A stretch of 64,000 bases of DNA from Salinicoccus kekensis (GTDB taxonomy: Bacteria; Bacillota; Bacilli; Staphylococcales; Salinicoccaceae): NCBI RefSeq assembly GCF_900220995.1, contig NZ_OBQF01000002.1, positions 1-64,000 of the forward strand, given 5' to 3'. Both the position numbers and the translations under genes were made by a program. The notes below the pieces were generated by a model. That model made no database searches, was not told the DNA's origin, and saw only the letters and a list, made by a program, of their open reading frames with translations. Shown in pieces: positions 35,548 to 43,174 of this stretch. Position 1 is the stretch's first letter; every line of letters begins with the position of its first letter.

Positions 35548-36526
35548 AACGCACCACCCTGCGTGCAAGATAGAGGAAAAACGGCACGCCGATCAACGCG
35601 ATCAGCGCACCGGCGGGCAGTTCCACCGGAGCGGCGAGCGTCCTTGCAGCAAGGTCGCTGCACACGGTGAGCACCGCACCGAGCACCCCCGAAAGCGGCA
35701 GTATCCGTCTGTAGTCCCCGCCCGAAAGAAAGCGCGCCATATGGGGGACGATCAGCCCGATGAAGGCAGCGGCCCCGATGATGGACACACCGAGCCCGGC
35801 AAGCATCACCACGGCGATCAAGGCCGACAGGCGGGTTTTATTGACGGAAACACCGAGGCTTACAGCAGTCTGTTCATCGAAGCTGATCGCGGTCAGCACA
35901 GGTGAGAGCAACAGTGAAACCGCAATTCCGAACAGGAACCACGGGATGATTACGGATAGATGGGCCCAGCCGATGGTCTGTATCGCACCGGCAAACCAGA
36001 AAGCGATGTCCTGGCCGATATTGAAGTAAAGCTGGAATGCAGTGCTGAGTGACCCAAAAAATAAAGTCACCGCAACGCCTGCGAGGATCAACTTCAATGG
36101 CGACATCCTCGCCCTGCCGAAAAATGAGACCGTGAGGACGATCAGCGCACTGAACAGAGCCCCGGCAAATGAGATTAGGATCAAATATGTAAACGGGAGG
36201 CCCGGCATGAAGATGAAGGCGATTGTCAGGAAAAAAAGCGCACCGGCATTCAGGCCGATGATGCCCGGTTCGGCAAGTGGATTCCTTGTCACCGCCTGCG
36301 TGACTCCTCCGGCGACGGCAAATGCCGCACCGGCGATGGCGGCCGCAGCAGCCCTCGGTGCCCGGACTTCACGGATGATGATGTGCCCGTTGTCGGAAGG
36401 ATCAAAAGCAATGAATGCATTCACTGCATCATGCAGGGAAAGCTCCACCGAACCTGTGATAAGGCTTAAGGTGATAGCTGCAGCCAGCAGGAGGAAGGAG
36501 ATGATGAGCGTCATGATATAAGCCAC
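35537..36526 (-). CDS. FecCD-family ABC permease (iron-siderophore type), first subunit
   Basis: About 329 residues, nine to ten transmembrane helices, with REVRAPRAAAAAIAGAAFAVAGGV and GLIVPHMARFLSGGD marking the FecCD family. The start is uncertain: the GTG at 36526 lies 9 nt after GAGGAG and 3 nt after the ATPase stop; the first ATG (36514) is further from that site. It is the middle gene of ATPase-permease-permease. Confidence 0.86.
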   Translation of the reverse strand: MAYIMTLIISFLLLAAAITLSLITGSVELSLHDAVNAFIAFDPSDNGHIIIREVRAPRAAAAAIAGAAFAVAGGVTQAVTRNPLAEPGIIGLNAGALFFLTIAFIFMPGLPFTYLILISFAGALFSALIVLTVSFFGRARMSPLKLILAGVAVTLFFGSLSTAFQLYFNIGQDIAFWFAGAIQTIGWAHLSVIIPWFLFGIAVSLLLSPVLTAISFDEQTAVSLGVSVNKTRLSALIAVVMLAGLGVSIIGAAAFIGLIVPHMARFLSGGDYRRILPLSGVLGAVLTVCSDLAARTLAAPVELPAGALIALIGVPFFLYLARRVVRYEV

Positions 36527-36531
36527 GCCTA

Positions 36532-37317
36532 TCAACTCCTCAGCCGGTAGGATGTGATGATGGGACGATCCGTGAACGGACACCGGCCCATCACCGGCGT
36601 GATATCGAAGACCTCGCTTAAAATGCTTCCGGTCATGACCTCTTCTGCGCTGCCTGTGCTGATGACCTCCCCATCTTTCACCGCAATGATGCCGTCCGAG
36701 AAACGCGATGCATGGTTGATGTCGTGGAGGACCATGACGATGGTCTTTTCTGCCGTGTCATTCAAATCCTTCAGGAGGTTCAGGATCTCCATCTGGAATT
36801 TCATGTCCAGGTAGGTCGTCGGTTCGTCGAGCAGTATGATGCCGGTGTTCTGAGCGAGCGCCATGGCGAGCCACACGCGCTGCGCCTGCCCGCCGGAGAT
36901 TTCATCAAGCGACCTTTCCGCGAGGTCCCTGATGCCGGTCACTTCCATTGCCCAGTCGATGTTTTCGGCATCTTCTGAGTTCAGCCCCCCGAACGCCGAC
37001 TTGTGCGGATACCTGCCGTAACTGACGAGACTGTGTACATTGAGGCCGGCGGGGGCAGCCGATGACTGCGGCAGCAGGCTCAGCCTTTTCGCCACATCTT
37101 TCGTATCCAGTGAGAAGATGTCCTCCCCGCCGATGGACACTGCTCCGTATTTCGGCTTGAGCACCCTGGCGAGCGTATGCAGCAGTGTCGTCTTGCCGCA
37201 GCCGTTCGGCCCGACGATCGATGTGATGGTGCTTTTTGGAATGGTCATATTAAAGTCTTCAAGGATCATTTTTTTGCCGTAGCCGACCGTCACATCTTCG
37301 ACTTCCAATATATTCAT
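36532..37317 (-). CDS. ABC ATPase of an iron-siderophore type importer
   Basis: About 261 residues, FecE/FhuC type. Walker A GPNGCGKTT, signature ISGGQAQRVWLA, Walker B IILLDEPTTYLD and the switch His in VLHDINHASRFSD are intact. The start is the ATG at 37317, 9 nt after GAGGTG. It lies 46 nt downstream of cutC and heads the transporter genes; no Fur box was recognised. Confidence 0.9.
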   Translation of the reverse strand: MNILEVEDVTVGYGKKMILEDFNMTIPKSTITSIVGPNGCGKTTLLHTLARVLKPKYGAVSIGGEDIFSLDTKDVAKRLSLLPQSSAAPAGLNVHSLVSYGRYPHKSAFGGLNSEDAENIDWAMEVTGIRDLAERSLDEISGGQAQRVWLAMALAQNTGIILLDEPTTYLDMKFQMEILNLLKDLNDTAEKTIVMVLHDINHASRFSDGIIAVKDGEVISTGSAEEVMTGSILSEVFDITPVMGRCPFTDRPIITSYRLRS

Positions 37318-37363
37318 CACTTCGGACACCTCATTTCAATCCATTCGCAGGCTATGCTTCAGA

Positions 37364-38026
37364 TTACAGGAATGCATGCACAAGCTTTTGGGATATCCCT
37401 GTCTGGAAAGTCCCGTCCAGCCTGATGCCGCTTCCGGCATGTATCCAGTCGAAATCCGCCTTGAACATGCCGGCATTATTTTCATTGATGCCGTGCCCCG
37501 GCATGATGGTCTTGCCATGTTCACGCGCGACTTTATTCAGCTCGATGAGCAGCGGAAGATTATCCGCCGCCTTCCCTTCTCCGCCGGAGGAGAGGATCGT
37601 CTTCACCGCATCGTACTTCATCAGCGTCTGCAGCGCTTCGAACTGGATCCTTGCCGAGTCGAATGCCCGGTGGAATGTGATATCTAGCCCTTCTGCGCGC
37701 TGGATGGCTTTTTTAAGGAAGTACTCATCCACCACACCTTCATATGTAAGGGCGCCGATGACGATGCCTGCTGCATTTGTCTCTTTGATATGTTTGATGT
37801 CACTCAGCATCACCTGCTGATCGAGTGCATTGTACACGAAACCGTGATCATGGCTCCTCACCATGACATGGACAGGAATCTTTGAGAGCTTCGTCGCCTC
37901 TTCCACCAGTCCGATGCTCGGCGTCAGGCCGCCCTCATGCATATTTGCACACAGCTCAATCCTGTCTGCACCATATTGGTTTGCGTCGATGACGTCCTGT
38001 AAATTCGTTGCGATCACTTCCAGCAT
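37364..38026 (-). CDS. cutC: CutC family protein
   Basis: TIM-barrel protein of 220 residues, named for copper homeostasis, though a direct copper role is doubtful. Family blocks are MLEVIATNLQDVIDA at the start, GADRIELCANMHEGGLTPS, VMVRSH and TFHRAFD. The ATG at 38026 follows GGGGTGA by 6 nt. It lies just upstream of the ABC importer genes on the same strand and may share their transcript. Confidence 0.9.
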   Translation of the reverse strand: MLEVIATNLQDVIDANQYGADRIELCANMHEGGLTPSIGLVEEATKLSKIPVHVMVRSHDHGFVYNALDQQVMLSDIKHIKETNAAGIVIGALTYEGVVDEYFLKKAIQRAEGLDITFHRAFDSARIQFEALQTLMKYDAVKTILSSGGEGKAADNLPLLIELNKVAREHGKTIMPGHGINENNAGMFKADFDWIHAGSGIRLDGTFQTGISQKLVHAFL

Positions 38027-38079
38027 AATACTCACCCCGCGCAAGTCATTTTATTATCCATCTCATCAGATTTACATAT

Positions 38080-38108
38080 ATTATAGCTTATAAAGGGTTT
38101 GTATGTAA
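38080..38108 (-). promoter_or_regulatory. cutC (and possibly importer) promoter
   Basis: -35 TTACAT (38103-38108), 17-nt spacer, -10 TATAAT (38080-38085) on the minus strand. Confidence 0.6.
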
Positions 38109-38127
38109 TTAATTTAGGAGAGATCAT

Positions 38128-39012
38128 ATGAGACAGAGTTTGGCACCTTACATGATATTATTTGCAGCAATGCTTTGGGGGACGGCGGGCACTGCAAAAG
38201 CCTTCGCAAGTGACGTCGACAGCATTTCGATGGGCGCGGTGAGGCTCGCGGTCGGCGGCCTGCTCCTCATGCTCATCGCCCTGTTGACGAGGCGGATCAC
38301 TTTCAAGGGCTGGCCCGTCAGGCCGCTTCTGATCGGGGGCCTGGCCATGGCGCTCTTCCAGCCTTTTTTCTTCAGTGCAGTGGAGCTGACGGGGATTGCC
38401 GTCGGCACGGTCGTTTCCATAGGCAGTGCACCCGTGTTTTCAGGGCTGATTGAATGGCTCATCTTCAAGATCAGGCCTGGAAGGGTATGGTGGCTCTCCA
38501 CGATACTTGCAATCACCGGGTGCATCATCCTGATGTTCAATACGAATGACGTCACCGTCAATCCGCTCGGCATACTCGCAGGACTCGGTGCCGGCATTTC
38601 GTTTGCGAGCTTCACGATGTCGAACTCGAGGCTCGTCCGTACACACGACCCGATCGCATCGGTCGCGATGATCTTCAGCCTGAGCGCGCTGATCCTATCA
38701 CCATTCTTCTTCATCAATGATATGAGCTGGCTGGGTGAGACGAACGGCCTGCTCGTCGCCCTGCACATCGGTGTACTCGCGACGGCACTCGCGTATTTTT
38801 TATTCTCGAGCGGACTCAAGTTCGTGAAATCCTCGACGGCGGTGACACTGTCACTCGCAGAACCGCTCACCGCCTCACTCCTCGGCGTGTTTTTGGTCGG
38901 GGAGAACCTCGACGCCCTGTCATGGGTCGGGTTGCTGATGCTGCTCGCGGGAATCGTGATCCTCGTGCTGCAGTCGAGACGGAACAGACGGGAAGCACCG
39001 GTGAATGCCTGA
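38128..39012 (+). CDS. EamA/DMT-family transporter
   Basis: Ten-helix drug/metabolite transporter of 294 residues with two EamA repeats (about 5-135 and 150-285). AAMLWGTAGTAKAF and the second-repeat SLAEPLTASLLGVFLVGE are characteristic. Substrate is unknown; such proteins often export amino acids or metabolites. TTTAGGAGAG precedes the start. A tandem array (39057-39296) follows the stop. Confidence 0.86.
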   Translation: MRQSLAPYMILFAAMLWGTAGTAKAFASDVDSISMGAVRLAVGGLLLMLIALLTRRITFKGWPVRPLLIGGLAMALFQPFFFSAVELTGIAVGTVVSIGSAPVFSGLIEWLIFKIRPGRVWWLSTILAITGCIILMFNTNDVTVNPLGILAGLGAGISFASFTMSNSRLVRTHDPIASVAMIFSLSALILSPFFFINDMSWLGETNGLLVALHIGVLATALAYFLFSSGLKFVKSSTAVTLSLAEPLTASLLGVFLVGENLDALSWVGLLMLLAGIVILVLQSRRNRREAPVNA

Positions 39013-39056
39013 TCTGCATGGGAAATACTTTGTATGGCCTTGGGAATAAAGAGCAC

Positions 39057-39296
39057 AGGGCCTGATTCCCGGCAAAGGTTGCGATTCCGGGGTCGCTTTT
39101 CGCAAGGTCAGCCTGGATCCCGGGACAAGGTTGCGATTCCGGGGTCGCTTTTCGCAAGGCCGGCCTGGATTCCGGGACAAAGTTGCGATTCCGGGGTCGC
39201 TTTTCGCAAGGCCGGACCGAATTCCGGGACAAGGTTGCGATTCCGGGGTCGCTTTTCGCAAGGCCGGCCTGAATTCGGGACAAGGTGGCGATTCCA
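39057..39296. repeat. tandem array 2, 52-bp units (about four and a half)
   Basis: Units at 39081, 39133, 39185 and 39237 are exactly 52 bp apart; a diverged unit precedes and a partial one with a 1-bp deletion follows at 39288. The core is GCGATTCCGGGGTCGCTTTT then CGCAAGG...CAAGGTTGCG, giving a CGCAA/TTGCG hairpin. Units are nearly identical, unlike the other arrays. All three minus-strand frames run open through it because 52 rotates the frame, so coding is unlikely. It lies between the DMT gene and the mhqD end. Confidence 0.92.
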
Positions 39297-39315
39297 CCGC
39301 TCCTGCAGACAGCAC

Positions 39316-39349
39316 AAAGCCCACTTGTATTAAAGTACAAGTGGGCTTT
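39316..39349. terminator. terminator, mhqD side
   Basis: 14-bp perfect stem AAAGCCCACTTGTA / TACAAGTGGGCTTT with a 6-nt loop, between the repeat array and the mhqD stop. T run is short. Confidence 0.7.
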
Positions 39350-39370
39350 ATTACGTTGAAGATCGGTATA

Positions 39371-39967
39371 TCATCGGTTCAGCCAATTCTTCGCTTCCTC
39401 GGCGACTTCCTGCGGCAGGCTGTGGCCGTTCACCCATGTGTGATGCACATCCGCACCGCGCTCCTTGAAGATTTCGACCACTCTTTCACTCTCGTCCTCA
39501 GGTACAATCGGATCGCCTTTGCCGAGGGAGAGGAACACTTCCGCGCCGCTCAGATCTTTCTTGTTGTCCGAAAGATCCACCGGATATAACGGTGCAAATA
39601 GCAGTGCTTTTTTGAAGTCCGCTTCCTCCCGCAGCATCATGTTGATGGCGATGTTCGAACCGTTGGAGAATCCGATCGGAATCGCATCTTCTGTCTTGAA
39701 ACCGTATTTCTCCGCGGAATCTTTAATGAAGTCGAGCAGCTCCTGTCCTCTGAATTCAAGGTCTTCAAGATCGTACTGCCCTTCCCCATGGCGTTTGAAG
39801 TAGCGGTTCATCCCGCCTTCCCGTACATTCCCGCGGATTGAGAGGATGCTGTATTCATCATTCAGCATCTCCGCAAGCGGAATCAAATCGTGTTCGGTGC
39901 CTCCAGTACCGTGAAGTACCACGAAAACCGGTGCGCCTTTTTTACCTTCTTTAAAAATGTGCAACAT
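39371..39967 (-). CDS. mhqD: MhqD-type carboxylesterase/phospholipase
   Basis: Alpha/beta hydrolase of 198 residues. The nucleophile S101 is in GFSNGSN, the oxyanion region is LHGTGGTEHDL, and the catalytic Asp and His are near GKGDPIVP and NGHSLP. Orthologues in mhqRED operons protect against quinones together with the dioxygenase encoded 24 nt upstream. It is the last gene of the mhqR-mhqE-mhqD set. Confidence 0.88.
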   Translation of the reverse strand: MLHIFKEGKKGAPVFVVLHGTGGTEHDLIPLAEMLNDEYSILSIRGNVREGGMNRYFKRHGEGQYDLEDLEFRGQELLDFIKDSAEKYGFKTEDAIPIGFSNGSNIAINMMLREEADFKKALLFAPLYPVDLSDNKKDLSGAEVFLSLGKGDPIVPEDESERVVEIFKERGADVHHTWVNGHSLPQEVAEEAKNWLNR

Positions 39968-39991
39968 AAAATATTTCCTCCTGAATTTCTA

Positions 39992-40951
39992 TTATTTCCT
40001 GCGTGTCGTATCAAATATTTTGATCTGTGCTTCTATATCTTCCCTTTTTGGCTCCAAAAACGGCGGCAGCGCCAGTGACTCGCCCAACGTCTCGTAAGGT
40101 TCATCATCCATGAAGCCCGGCCCGTCCGTCGACAGCTCGATCAATATATGACCGACCCGAGTATATAATGCGCCAAAATAAAACCGGTCCACAATGCCCG
40201 AATGTTTCAGGCCGAGGTCGTCATATCTCTCTTTCCATCCGGCAAGTGCGTCATGATCCTTCACCCTGAAAGACACATGATGCACTTCGCCGTAACCCTG
40301 CTTTGCAGACTGGCCGGGGTCTTTATGGACGATGACCCGGCCGCCGTTGCCTCCTGCCCCGACTTCCAGCAGGACGGCATCATCCTCTTCGGCAACGACT
40401 TTCATACCGTAGATTTCCTTCAGGCTGCCGACGAATTTATCCTGGTAGGAAATCGAGATTTCAATCGGACCGAGTCCGTAAATCGCCTTATCTTCCGGGA
40501 CAGGACCACCCTTCCACGGAATCCCGGCCGGTATGCCCTCATCCTCTTCATCGGAAAACAACCGGTACCTCTGACCGTCCGGCTCTTCGAAAGGCAGCAC
40601 CTTCCTGCCGAATAAATCCCTGATGCCTTCATGCTTCACATCGAACTCACCGAAACGCAACTTATAATACTCAAGCGCTGCATCATCCGGGACCCGGAGG
40701 CCGATCCGGGTAATGGCATTAGAGCCCCGCTCGCCTTTCTTTTTATCTGGAAAATCAAAGAATGTGAGATCGGTGCCCGGATTTCCTACGTCATCAGCGA
40801 AGAATGTATGGTAAGTGTGGATATCATCCTGGTTGACCGTCTTTTTGACAAGACGCATCCCAAGGATATTGGTCATGAAATGATAATTCCTGACGGCATC
40901 ATCCGTCATCGCCGTCACATGATGAATGCCCAGCAATCGGTTGTCGGACAT
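39992..40951 (-). CDS. mhqE: MhqE/MhqO-type ring-cleaving dioxygenase (glyoxalase family)
   Basis: Two-module vicinal-oxygen-chelate protein of 319 residues. Metal-ligand positions are seen in GIHHVTAM at the start, the EVHHVSFRVKD module at about 222-232 and the Glu in LIELSTDGPG. It is predicted to open hydroquinone rings and is part of the quinone-stress operon. It has its own promoter with an MhqR-type operator between mhqR and itself. GGAAGGAGTGA is upstream of the start. Confidence 0.9.
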   Translation of the reverse strand: MSDNRLLGIHHVTAMTDDAVRNYHFMTNILGMRLVKKTVNQDDIHTYHTFFADDVGNPGTDLTFFDFPDKKKGERGSNAITRIGLRVPDDAALEYYKLRFGEFDVKHEGIRDLFGRKVLPFEEPDGQRYRLFSDEEDEGIPAGIPWKGGPVPEDKAIYGLGPIEISISYQDKFVGSLKEIYGMKVVAEEDDAVLLEVGAGGNGGRVIVHKDPGQSAKQGYGEVHHVSFRVKDHDALAGWKERYDDLGLKHSGIVDRFYFGALYTRVGHILIELSTDGPGFMDDEPYETLGESLALPPFLEPKREDIEAQIKIFDTTRRK

Positions 40952-40980
40952 TGGAAATCACTCCTTCCATCAATAAAATC

Positions 40981-41010
40981 ATTGTATCTCGATTTCGAGA
41001 TACAATTCAA
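40981..41010 (-). promoter_or_regulatory. mhqE promoter with MhqR operator
   Basis: -35 TTGAAT (41005-41010), 18-nt spacer, -10 TACAAT (40981-40986). The whole spacer is a dyad: TATCTCGA-AA-TCGAGATA extended to ATTGTATC/GATACAAT (40981-41006). This matches the MhqR operator type of Bacillus and S. aureus and would block RNA polymerase directly. Confidence 0.8.
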
Positions 41011-41025
41011 GGACGATACTCAGAC

Positions 41026-41463
41026 TTATTTAGTCTGAGCCGTTTCCATAGTAATTTTCTTAAGCGTCTCCCTCAAGATCGACAGTTCCCCATCGGTCAG
41101 GTGACTGAACAATTCAGTGATCAATTCCGCATGCGGCGGGAATATTTTCTCCATCAGCTCCCTGCCCTCATCTGTCAATGTGGCGAAGCTGATGCGCCTG
41201 TCTTTCGTATCCGGGCGCCTTTCTACAAAACCTTTCTCGACCAGTTTATCGACCACGTAAGTCGTGCTGCTGCTGGCAATCAAAATTCTGTTGCGGATAT
41301 GCTGTATCGGCTGGTCCCCTTTGTTGTATAATAGTTCCATGACGGCAAATTCCGTGATGTTGAGGCCATGCCGCAAAGCATCCCGCTTCACATGACGTTC
41401 CAAATATTCATTGGTACGCTTGATACCGATGAATGCTTTCAAAGACTCCTTCGTCCGATCCAT
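41026..41463 (-). CDS. mhqR: MarR-family quinone-sensing repressor
   Basis: MarR-type winged-helix regulator of 145 residues. The recognition helix region is RILIASSSTTYVVDKLVEKGFVERR and the wing is DTKDRRISFATLT. Orthologues repress quinone-detoxification genes. It heads mhqR-mhqE-mhqD, with a dyad like the mhqE operator at its own -10. Its 3' end forms a CTCAGACT/AGTCTGAG hairpin without a T run. AAGGTGAGA precedes the start. Confidence 0.88.
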   Translation of the reverse strand: MDRTKESLKAFIGIKRTNEYLERHVKRDALRHGLNITEFAVMELLYNKGDQPIQHIRNRILIASSSTTYVVDKLVEKGFVERRPDTKDRRISFATLTDEGRELMEKIFPPHAELITELFSHLTDGELSILRETLKKITMETAQTK

Positions 41464-41489
41464 TGTCTCACCTTCTATCGCGAACTAAA

Positions 41490-41538
41490 ATTATTTCGAT
41501 TTCGAGATAATTTTATCCCTTTTATTTGATGAAGTCAA
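41490..41538 (-). promoter_or_regulatory. mhqR promoter with MhqR operator
   Basis: -35 TTGACT (41533-41538), 17-nt spacer, -10 TAAAAT (41510-41515). The dyad ATTATCTCGA-AA-TCGAAATAAT (41490-41511) overlaps the -10 and start of transcription, so mhqR should repress itself. One arm carries a single change from the mhqE site. Confidence 0.75.
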
Positions 41539-41576
41539 TCAATTAGCACATCACTTTAAAGAAATGAGGTCTTTTG

Positions 41577-42533
41577 ATGATTACCCTTAATATTATATAC
41601 CAAGCCCGGGAGCGGGTTAAACCTTATATCGTGAAGACACCCTTAATCCGGCTGCAGAACCTGGATGAATATGCCGGATGCAAAGTGTACGCGAAGCTTG
41701 AAAACATGCAGAACACGAAGGCGTTCAAGCTCCGGGGCGCGATGAATAAAATCCTGAGCCTCGACGAGACGGAAAAGGAGGCAGGCATCATCTGCTCCTC
41801 TTCCGGCAACCATGGCCAGGCCGTGAGCTATGCTGCGAAACTCCTCGGAATAAAGGCCACCATCGTGATTCCGGAGACCGCTCCGAAGTTCAAAGTGGAA
41901 GCAATCAGGCAGCACGGGGCCGCCACCGAATTCTGCACGGTCGATGACCGCTTCATCGTGACGGAACGACTGGCTGAAGAAAATGGCTACACGATCGTCC
42001 CGCCGTTCGAGGATGATCTCGTCATGGCCGGCCAGGGTACTGCGGGACTTGAGATCATGGAAGAAGAGATCCCATTCGATCATGTACTGGTACCGGCAAG
42101 CGGCGGCGGCCTGATCGGCGGCGTGTCCACGGCATTGAAGGAATCCGGATTCGAAGGGAAAGTGCATGGCGTCGAACCTGACAAACTGCCGAGATACACG
42201 AAAAGCCTGGAAGCAGGAGAACCCGTACAGCTTGAATCGAAGAAGACGATTGCCGATGCGCTGGTCGTCAACCGTCCGGGAGATTTGAACTTTGAAGTCG
42301 TGCAGAAACACGTCGACGGCTTTCTGACCGTATCAGACGAAACGATGCTGAAGGCGCAGAAGATCATGCTGATGGAAGGCAAGATCCTGGCAGAAGTCTC
42401 ATCATCCATCGGGCTCGGTGCGCTCATCGACGGCAAACTCGATGTCGACAAAGATGATGAAGTCTGCCTCGTTGTTTCAGGCGGAAACCTCGGATTCGAA
42501 CAGCTCGAATTGCTTGAGGAAATTGAATATTGA
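41577..42533 (+). CDS. threonine/serine dehydratase (TdcB-like)
   Basis: PLP enzyme of fold type II, about 318 residues. The PLP lysine is K51 in NTKAFKLRGAM; SSGNHGQAVSYAAKLLG and the glycine loop ASGGGLIGGV follow. No C-terminal regulatory ACT domain is present, so it is the short catabolic type (deaminates threonine or serine to 2-ketoacids) rather than full IlvA. The ATG at 41577 is 6 nt after GAGGT; an in-frame TTG is 3 nt earlier. It ends in a clear terminator. Confidence 0.88.
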   Translation: MITLNIIYQARERVKPYIVKTPLIRLQNLDEYAGCKVYAKLENMQNTKAFKLRGAMNKILSLDETEKEAGIICSSSGNHGQAVSYAAKLLGIKATIVIPETAPKFKVEAIRQHGAATEFCTVDDRFIVTERLAEENGYTIVPPFEDDLVMAGQGTAGLEIMEEEIPFDHVLVPASGGGLIGGVSTALKESGFEGKVHGVEPDKLPRYTKSLEAGEPVQLESKKTIADALVVNRPGDLNFEVVQKHVDGFLTVSDETMLKAQKIMLMEGKILAEVSSSIGLGALIDGKLDVDKDDEVCLVVSGGNLGFEQLELLEEIEY

Positions 42534-42540
42534 AATCATG

Positions 42541-42570
42541 CCCGGCCAACCTTATGTTGGCCGGCTTTTT
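42541..42570 (+). terminator. terminator of the threonine dehydratase gene
   Basis: Stem CCCGGCCAAC / GTTGGCCGG with loop CTTAT and T5 run. Confidence 0.9.
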
Positions 42571-42572
42571 AT

Positions 42573-42664
42573 TTGAATTCGTATAAATTTTGAGGTTCCC
42601 GTGACTTATATGATTTCAGCACTTAAATTCGCATAACTTCCAACTTTCCTCAGACTTATACGAA
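42573..42664. repeat. array 5, two diverged units with 50-bp period
   Basis: Hairpin arms TTCGTATAA (42578-42586) / TTATATGA (42606-42613) recur 50 bp later as TTCGCATAA (42628-42636) / TTATACGAA (42656-42664). Loops and spacers differ between the two units. This is a short, degenerate example of the roughly 51-bp hairpin arrays seen at four other places. Confidence 0.6.
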
Positions 42665-42732
42665 ACGCCATATACCGATCTGCCTTCTTCTAATGGGTTT
42701 TCCAGCAATCCACGGCCGCATCGAAAAAATGT

Positions 42733-42761
42733 TTGACTTTCCCGTATATAGTGTATATATT
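42733..42761 (+). promoter_or_regulatory. promoter of the PmtR-like operon
   Basis: -35 TTGACT (42733-42738), 17-nt spacer, -10 TATATT (42756-42761), 35 nt upstream of the proposed CTG start. The -10 lies inside the GntR operator. Confidence 0.65.
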
Positions 42762-42776
42762 AAGTATATACACTAT
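42748..42776. promoter_or_regulatory. GntR/YtrA-type operator
   Basis: Perfect inverted repeat ATAGTGTATATA-N5-TATATACACTAT over the -10 of the GntR gene. Long AT-rich dyads of this type are bound by YtrA-subfamily repressors, here most likely the product of the gene it precedes. Confidence 0.8.
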
Positions 42777-42796
42777 GTAAGGTGGAGGTGTTCAAA

Positions 42797-43174
42797 CTGA
42801 ACATTAAAATATCAAATACGATGGACGTCCCCATTTATGAGCAGGTCAAGGATGAAATCATCCGCCTCATCATGAGTGGTGAACTCGGGCCCGGGGATGC
42901 GCTGCCTTCCATGCGGCGGCTCGCCAAAGACCTCGGCATCAGCATCATTACAACAAAGCGGGCTTATCAGGATCTGGAAGGTGCGGGCTACGTCCATTCC
43001 ATCGTCGGCAAAGGGACTTACGTCAGTGAACAGAATACTGAACTTCAGAAGGAACGCATTTTAAATGAAATCGAAGGCCATATTGAAGCGATGCTCCTGG
43101 CATCACGGCAGATCAACCTCTCCAGAGAGGAACTGGACGAGATGATTTCAATAATCGAGGAGGATATGACATGA
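42797..43174 (+). CDS. GntR/YtrA-family repressor, PmtR-like
   Basis: About 125 residues: a winged helix (DVPIYEQVKDEIIRLIMSG, PSMRRLAKDLGISIITTKRAY) and a short C-terminal dimerisation helix pair, as in YtrA and S. aureus PmtR. Homologues begin MNIKIS; here that position is CTG at 42797, 6 nt after GGAGGTG, while in-frame GTGs at 42782 and 42788 overlap the ribosome site. The CTG start is inferred. The stop overlaps the next gene's ATG, so the operon is coupled. Confidence 0.85.
   Translation: MNIKISNTMDVPIYEQVKDEIIRLIMSGELGPGDALPSMRRLAKDLGISIITTKRAYQDLEGAGYVHSIVGKGTYVSEQNTELQKERILNEIEGHIEAMLLASRQINLSREELDEMISIIEEDMT

Noticed and set aside
37318-38127. Fur box near the siderophore-type importer and cutC
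   Set aside because: No stretch approached GATAATGATWATCATTATC; the AT-rich region around 38050 has only short partial matches.
38867-39340. Minus-strand frames across array 2
   Set aside because: The 52-bp period rotates the frame, so all three frames read the same repeat; the frame also runs antisense into the DMT transporter gene.
41020-41041. Intrinsic terminator between mhqR and mhqE
   Set aside because: The CTCAGACT/AGTCTGAG hairpin overlaps the mhqR stop but has no T run, so I did not list it as a terminator.
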